The notes under the pieces: model-generated
What the model saw: only the letters and a program-made list of their open reading frames with translations
What the model was told of the DNA's origin: nothing
Databases searched by the model: none
Program-made: the position numbers and the translations under genes
In this document: positions 60,655 to 64,000 of the stretch, in pieces
Numbering within the stretch: position 1 is the stretch's first letter
Layout of the letters: the number at the start of each line of letters is the position of its first letter
Source of the DNA: Arthrobacter roseus
GTDB lineage: Bacteria; Actinomycetota; Actinomycetes; Actinomycetales; Micrococcaceae
Direction: 5' to 3'
Assembly (NCBI RefSeq): GCF_016907875.1
Contig: NZ_JAFBCU010000001.1
Coordinates: 2,914,001 to 2,978,000, forward strand
DNA: 64,000 bases

Positions 60655-61212
60655 ATGCGACTCGTTCACACCCTCGAGACAAAACCACAGCCCTGGCGAA
60701 ACGGCGCCGGTCAAACCCGTGACATCGCCGTAGAATCACACGACGATGGCGCGCCAGGCTGGCGAGTGAGCCTGGCCGACGTCGAACGCGGGGGTCCCTT
60801 CTCGGAATTTCCCGGCATGCAGCGCATCTTCACACTGGCGAGCGGCGAACTGGCCCTGCTGACCGTTGACGGGCAAGAACATGCCCTCGAGCGTTTTCGG
60901 CCCCTGAGGTTCGACGGCGGCGCCAAGACCACCTGCGCTCTACCCACTGGGGCAGTCAAGGCGCTCAATGTCTTCACAGACCCCGAAAGATACGCGGCTG
61001 GCCTCATCGTCTTTGAGCTCTCCCGCAAACAACGCCTTCGGCTCAGCGCCGGCCACATTCTCGTGCTCCTCAAGGGCCAGGCGAGCATTGAGGCTCAAGC
61101 GCCCACGGCTGAAGCGGCAACCATGTCACCATTCGACGCTGTTCTCGACGCCGAAGACTGCGCGGTGACAGGACGCGGGTTCGCCGCACTGATCTCGATC
61201 ATGGCAGCCTGA
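60655..61212 (+). CDS. HutD/Ves-family protein
   Basis: A 185-residue cupin-like protein (MRLVHTLETKPQPWRNGAGQ) with TRDIAVESHDDGAPGWRVSL, SEFPGMQRIFTLASGEL and VKALNVFTDPERYAAGLIVF, matching HutD (DUF886). HutD proteins are linked to histidine or formylglutamate metabolism, and Ves relates to cold response; no hut gene is adjacent. It is transcribed divergently from clpB. Confidence 0.85.
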   Translation: MRLVHTLETKPQPWRNGAGQTRDIAVESHDDGAPGWRVSLADVERGGPFSEFPGMQRIFTLASGELALLTVDGQEHALERFRPLRFDGGAKTTCALPTGAVKALNVFTDPERYAAGLIVFELSRKQRLRLSAGHILVLLKGQASIEAQAPTAEAATMSPFDAVLDAEDCAVTGRGFAALISIMAA

Positions 61213-61344
61213 TACCAATTTCGGGTGAAAGCAATCCCTAACGCTTATGGTGACGAATCACTCACAGTTCGAGTTTCTTCGCAGATTGCGATGCGGCGTC
61301 CGTCATTCAAGGATCGCCACGGACTCCGAGCGGAAGGAATCATC
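61213..61344. other. promoter spacer
   Basis: 132 bp ahead of the cupredoxin lipoprotein gene, with GGAAGGAA as the ribosome site. No operator or repeat was recognised. Confidence 0.4.
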
Positions 61345-61785
61345 ATGAATTTCCGAAAAAGCGCCCTCCCATTTGCTCTTGCCGCTGGCCTCATCGGTCT
61401 TGCAGGCTGCGGTTCCTCAGCAGAGGAATCGCCGAACTCCGAACCATCGCAGCAATCCACACAGTCCTCATCACAGAGTCCGGCTGGATCGTCCTCGCCC
61501 TCAGCCTCGCAGTCGGCAGGTGAAAGCGAAAAAGCCGAAGAAGTGGTCATCACCATCAAGGACTTCAAGTTCGAAGGGCCAGACTCCATAGCGCCGGGCG
61601 CCACCGTTACCGTCGTCAACGAGGACGCTGCCGCCCATACCGTGACCTCAGAAGAGGAAGGTCTCTTCGACGCGGTCGTCGAAGGGAACTCAACCGTCAC
61701 GTTCACCGCCCCCGACGAGGCTGGCGACTACGCCTACATCTGCACCTATCACCCCAACATGACCGGATCGCTGGTAGTTGAGTGA
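61345..61785 (+). CDS. cupredoxin lipoprotein
   Basis: A 146-residue protein with signal and lipobox (FALAAGLIGLAGCGSSAEES; Cys about 20), a Ser/Gln-rich linker, then a plastocyanin-like domain (VVITIKDFKFEGPDSIAPGA) with copper ligands His (AAHTVTSEEEGLFDAVV), Cys and His (YICTYHPNM) and Met. It is related in domain, though not in anchoring, to the cupredoxin at 19733-20341. Its stop overlaps the GTG of the next membrane-protein gene. Confidence 0.88.
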   Translation: MNFRKSALPFALAAGLIGLAGCGSSAEESPNSEPSQQSTQSSSQSPAGSSSPSASQSAGESEKAEEVVITIKDFKFEGPDSIAPGATVTVVNEDAAAHTVTSEEEGLFDAVVEGNSTVTFTAPDEAGDYAYICTYHPNMTGSLVVE

Positions 61786-62240
61786 TCCGCTCAGCAAAAG
61801 CCCGGCACAATGCGCCGGGCCTGATTGTCCTGCGGATTGTCATCGTCGCCTGCCTGATCGTGGACGCCGTCATCCATTTTCAATTGGCCGGCAACTACGA
61901 CAAGTCAGCCCCGGGTGGAATCGGTGCAGGTAACCTGTTCCGGATCGAGGCGGTCGTAGCCATTATCTCGGCACTTTACCTCCTCCTTGTCGGCAGCCGC
62001 CGGTCCTATGCCGTCGCCGCCGTGGTCGCCCTGTCCGCGTTCGCCGCCGTCCTCCTGTCACGGTACGTCGAACTTCCCCCGCTTGGTCCCATCCCAGCCA
62101 TGTACGAGCCCATCTGGTTTGCTCAGAAGACGGCGACAGCTGTGGCCGAGGGTCTTGGTGGAGTTCTCGCCATCTGCGGTTTCGTTGCACTGGGTCGCTC
62201 GGGGCCGAAGGCCAGTAAGGAGCCACGGCGCAGGGCATAA
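61782..62240 (+). CDS. four-helix membrane protein
   Basis: A 152-residue protein (GTG start, overlapping the cupredoxin stop) with four helices (VLRIVIVACLIVDAVIHFQL, FRIEAVVAIISALYLLLVG, YAVAAVVALSAFAAVLLSRY, AVAEGLGGVLAICGFVALGR). The helix-1 Asp-His-Gln and the PMYEPIWFAQK loop are notable. It resembles DoxX-like or copper-associated membrane partners. Probably co-expressed with the cupredoxin. Confidence 0.78.
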   Translation: MIRSAKARHNAPGLIVLRIVIVACLIVDAVIHFQLAGNYDKSAPGGIGAGNLFRIEAVVAIISALYLLLVGSRRSYAVAAVVALSAFAAVLLSRYVELPPLGPIPAMYEPIWFAQKTATAVAEGLGGVLAICGFVALGRSGPKASKEPRRRA

Positions 62241-62247
62241 TGGGCGC

Positions 62248-64000
62248 ATGGGGAAAATCCGCAGTCTGACCGCCGCACTCACCACCGCCGCCGTCGCGCT
62301 TTCACTGACCGCATGCACGGACCAGGGCCCTACGGCTCAAGAGGCCGCCACTGGACTGGCGGGAGCACTGTCCTCATTGGATATCTCCGATGTGCCCTTC
62401 GCGGAAGGGGCCCCTGCCAGGCCACAGGAGACCCTTGAGGCGATTGTCGGTGCCCTCAAGCCGCTGAAGCCGACGGTGAAAGTGGACTCCGTTGAGGAAA
62501 CAGAGGACGACACCGCTACAGCCAATCTCAGCGTGATCTGGGATATCGACGAGACCGACCAGGACTGGACCTACACCACCACCGCCAACCTCACCCGCGG
62601 CGAAGAGGAATGGCAGGTCGGCTGGGAACCCGGACTGATCGTTGAGGGCTTGGCAGAAGGAGAGGTCCTGATCCGGAAGAACACGCCAGCCGATCGCGCC
62701 GATATCTTCGGAGCCGGTGGCGCCGTGCTCGTGACGGATCGCCCCGTTGTTCACGTGGGGATCGACAAAACGCGCGTCGAAGACTCAGAGGCCAAGGGTT
62801 CGGCAACTGTCCTGGCGAAACTCCTTGACATGGATTCAGCCACCTACTCGGACCGGGTCGCTGCGGCCGGACCCGACGCCTTCGTTGAAGCTATTGTGCT
62901 GCGCGAGGACAACCGTGAAATCACCGACGAGCAAATCGCCGCCATTGCCGGCGCCCGCGCCATCGAGGACACAATGGAGCTGGCGCCCACGCGCGAATTC
63001 GCGCGGGCAACGCTGGGTAGCGTGGGCCAAGCCACCGCCGAAATGATTGAAGAATCCGACGGCGAACTGCAGGCCGGCGATGTCACCGGCCTGTCAGGCC
63101 TCCAATCCCAGTACGACGAACAACTGCGTGGCACCCCGGGCATCTCGATCACAGCACTACCAGCCACGCCAGAACAGGACGGTTCGGCCAACGACGAAGC
63201 CACCGCGGAAGAACAGGAACCCACCAGCGCGGAGCCCCGGGAACTGTTCACCAAAACACCCATTTCCGGCAAACCACTCAAGACCACCCTTGACGCAAAA
63301 CTGCAGTCCCTCGCCGAAGGCATCCTCGAACAGGAACCCTCGGCAACCTCGATAGTGACAATCCGCCCGTCCACTGGAGACATCCTCACGGTAGCGAACG
63401 GTCCTGGCAGCAAGGGCTACAACACTGCGCTCCTGGGCCAATACCCACCCGGATCCACGTTCAAGATGGCTACCACGCTCGCCCTGCTGCGCCACGGTTT
63501 CACCCCCGATTCACCCACGCAGTGCACTGAATCAGTCACGGTCGATGGTGCCACCTTCAAAAACGCGCCCACCTACCCAGAGAATGCCGTGGGCACCGTG
63601 CCTCTGCGAAGTACGTTTGCACATTCCTGCAACACCGGATTCATTGCCGAACACGACACGGTCTCCCAGCAGGACCTGTCCCAGGCCGCCGCAGCCATGG
63701 GAATAGGCGTCGAAACGCCGGGGGTTGGTTTACCAGTGTTCTTCGGCGCCGTTCCAGCCGAGGCCACCGGCACCGCGCACGCAGCGTCCATGATCGGGCA
63801 GGGCCAAGTCCTCGTTTCACCGTTTGCGCTTGCGCGCGCAGCCGCCTCGATTGGCGCCGGCGAACGCATCTCCCCCACCCTGCTGGCAGCTGAGGACAAA
63901 GCCACGGAAAGCGCAGCGCCGTCGTCGTCCGCAACACCAAGCCTCGCCCCAACCGCAACAGCGACGCCCTCCTCGGAAGCGGCACCGTCCATCACAGCCG
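62248..64000 (+). CDS. penicillin-binding protein, lipoprotein-type, 3' end outside window
   Basis: A class B-like transpeptidase with at least 584 visible residues. It has a signal and lipobox (VALSLTACTDQG), an NTF2-like MecA_N domain (residues 30-150: TVKVDSVEETEDDTATANLS), a PBP dimer-like region (SATVLAKLLDMDSATY) and a transpeptidase domain with the active Ser in QYPPGSTFKMATTLALL (SXXK) and SCN in FAHSCNTGFIA. The KTG motif lies beyond the window. A Ser/Pro/Thr-rich insertion (ESAAPSSSATPSLAPTATAT) sits near the end of the visible part. It cross-links peptidoglycan or acts as a resistance-type PBP. Confidence 0.88.
   Translation, partial: MGKIRSLTAALTTAAVALSLTACTDQGPTAQEAATGLAGALSSLDISDVPFAEGAPARPQETLEAIVGALKPLKPTVKVDSVEETEDDTATANLSVIWDIDETDQDWTYTTTANLTRGEEEWQVGWEPGLIVEGLAEGEVLIRKNTPADRADIFGAGGAVLVTDRPVVHVGIDKTRVEDSEAKGSATVLAKLLDMDSATYSDRVAAAGPDAFVEAIVLREDNREITDEQIAAIAGARAIEDTMELAPTREFARATLGSVGQATAEMIEESDGELQAGDVTGLSGLQSQYDEQLRGTPGISITALPATPEQDGSANDEATAEEQEPTSAEPRELFTKTPISGKPLKTTLDAKLQSLAEGILEQEPSATSIVTIRPSTGDILTVANGPGSKGYNTALLGQYPPGSTFKMATTLALLRHGFTPDSPTQCTESVTVDGATFKNAPTYPENAVGTVPLRSTFAHSCNTGFIAEHDTVSQQDLSQAAAAMGIGVETPGVGLPVFFGAVPAEATGTAHAASMIGQGQVLVSPFALARAAASIGAGERISPTLLAAEDKATESAAPSSSATPSLAPTATATPSSEAAPSITA

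Overview
The window looks like a high-GC actinobacterial chromosome of the Micrococcaceae (Arthrobacter-like). The support is the gene content: DUF3073, the septum-formation-domain membrane protein, an HspR-type HAIR operator in front of clpB, HNH/Excalibur surface proteins, the sterol-carrier-like protein beside asparaginase, and actinobacterial IS families. No rRNA, tRNA or CRISPR array was seen.

Layout. Positions 1-1300 and 45.5-64 kb look like ordinary chromosome. The right part holds an APC permease, a UspA protein, purC-purD, a molybdopterin oxidoreductase, asparaginase, purF-purM, DUF3073, a septum-domain protein, clpB, hutD-like, a cupredoxin lipoprotein and a penicillin-binding lipoprotein cut by the window edge. 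Between them lies about 43 kb of mosaic accessory DNA. Its two edges fall in the two halves of what looks like one HNH (DUF1524)/Excalibur gene: the C-terminal half is at 1.4-1.77 kb and the N-terminal half at 44.7-45.4 kb, both on the minus strand. The accessory block is therefore best read as an island that accreted inside that gene.

Inside the island: an ISL3-family element with a broken transposase (1.77-3.2 kb); a flavin disulfide reductase plus thioredoxin-like protein divergent from a merR gene that is broken by an IS1380-family insertion (3.3-7.2 kb); a peroxidase-like carboxymuconolactone decarboxylase and a membrane protein-Crp/Fnr regulator operon (7.4-9.4 kb); a decaying Ynj-like block with an ABC binding protein, permease fragment, TVP38 protein, CDP-alcohol phosphatidyltransferase pseudogene, frameshifted mercuric-reductase-like gene and methyltransferase pseudogene (10-14.9 kb); a stress/detoxification cluster (15-20.7 kb); two oxidoreductases (21.6-24 kb); and a junkyard of IS3, integrase, DUF6262 and sdhD fragments (24.2-27.6 kb). 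Then come a TerC operon behind a probable manganese riboswitch (27.7-30.7 kb), a CNNM/CorC-like protein, an IS110 remnant whose transposase N-terminus is fused in frame to a serine recombinase tail (32.3-32.9 kb), a CstR-controlled sulfane-sulfur module (33-38.5 kb), a SHOCT-multicopper oxidase pair (38.7-40.5 kb), and an IS30 transposase gene split by a complete group II intron (40.9-44.7 kb).

How the parts work together. Most intact island genes deal with metals, thiols, persulfides or oxidants. Regulation visible in the DNA includes a MerR-type promoter, paired CstR operators, a yybP-ykoY-like leader, a HAIR element, and a shared GTYCTG-N5-CAGRAC palindrome placed like a class II Crp/Fnr site upstream of the crp operon and other cluster genes. 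Many genes are broken by single-base shifts, in-frame stops or IS insertions, so the island appears to be in active decay.
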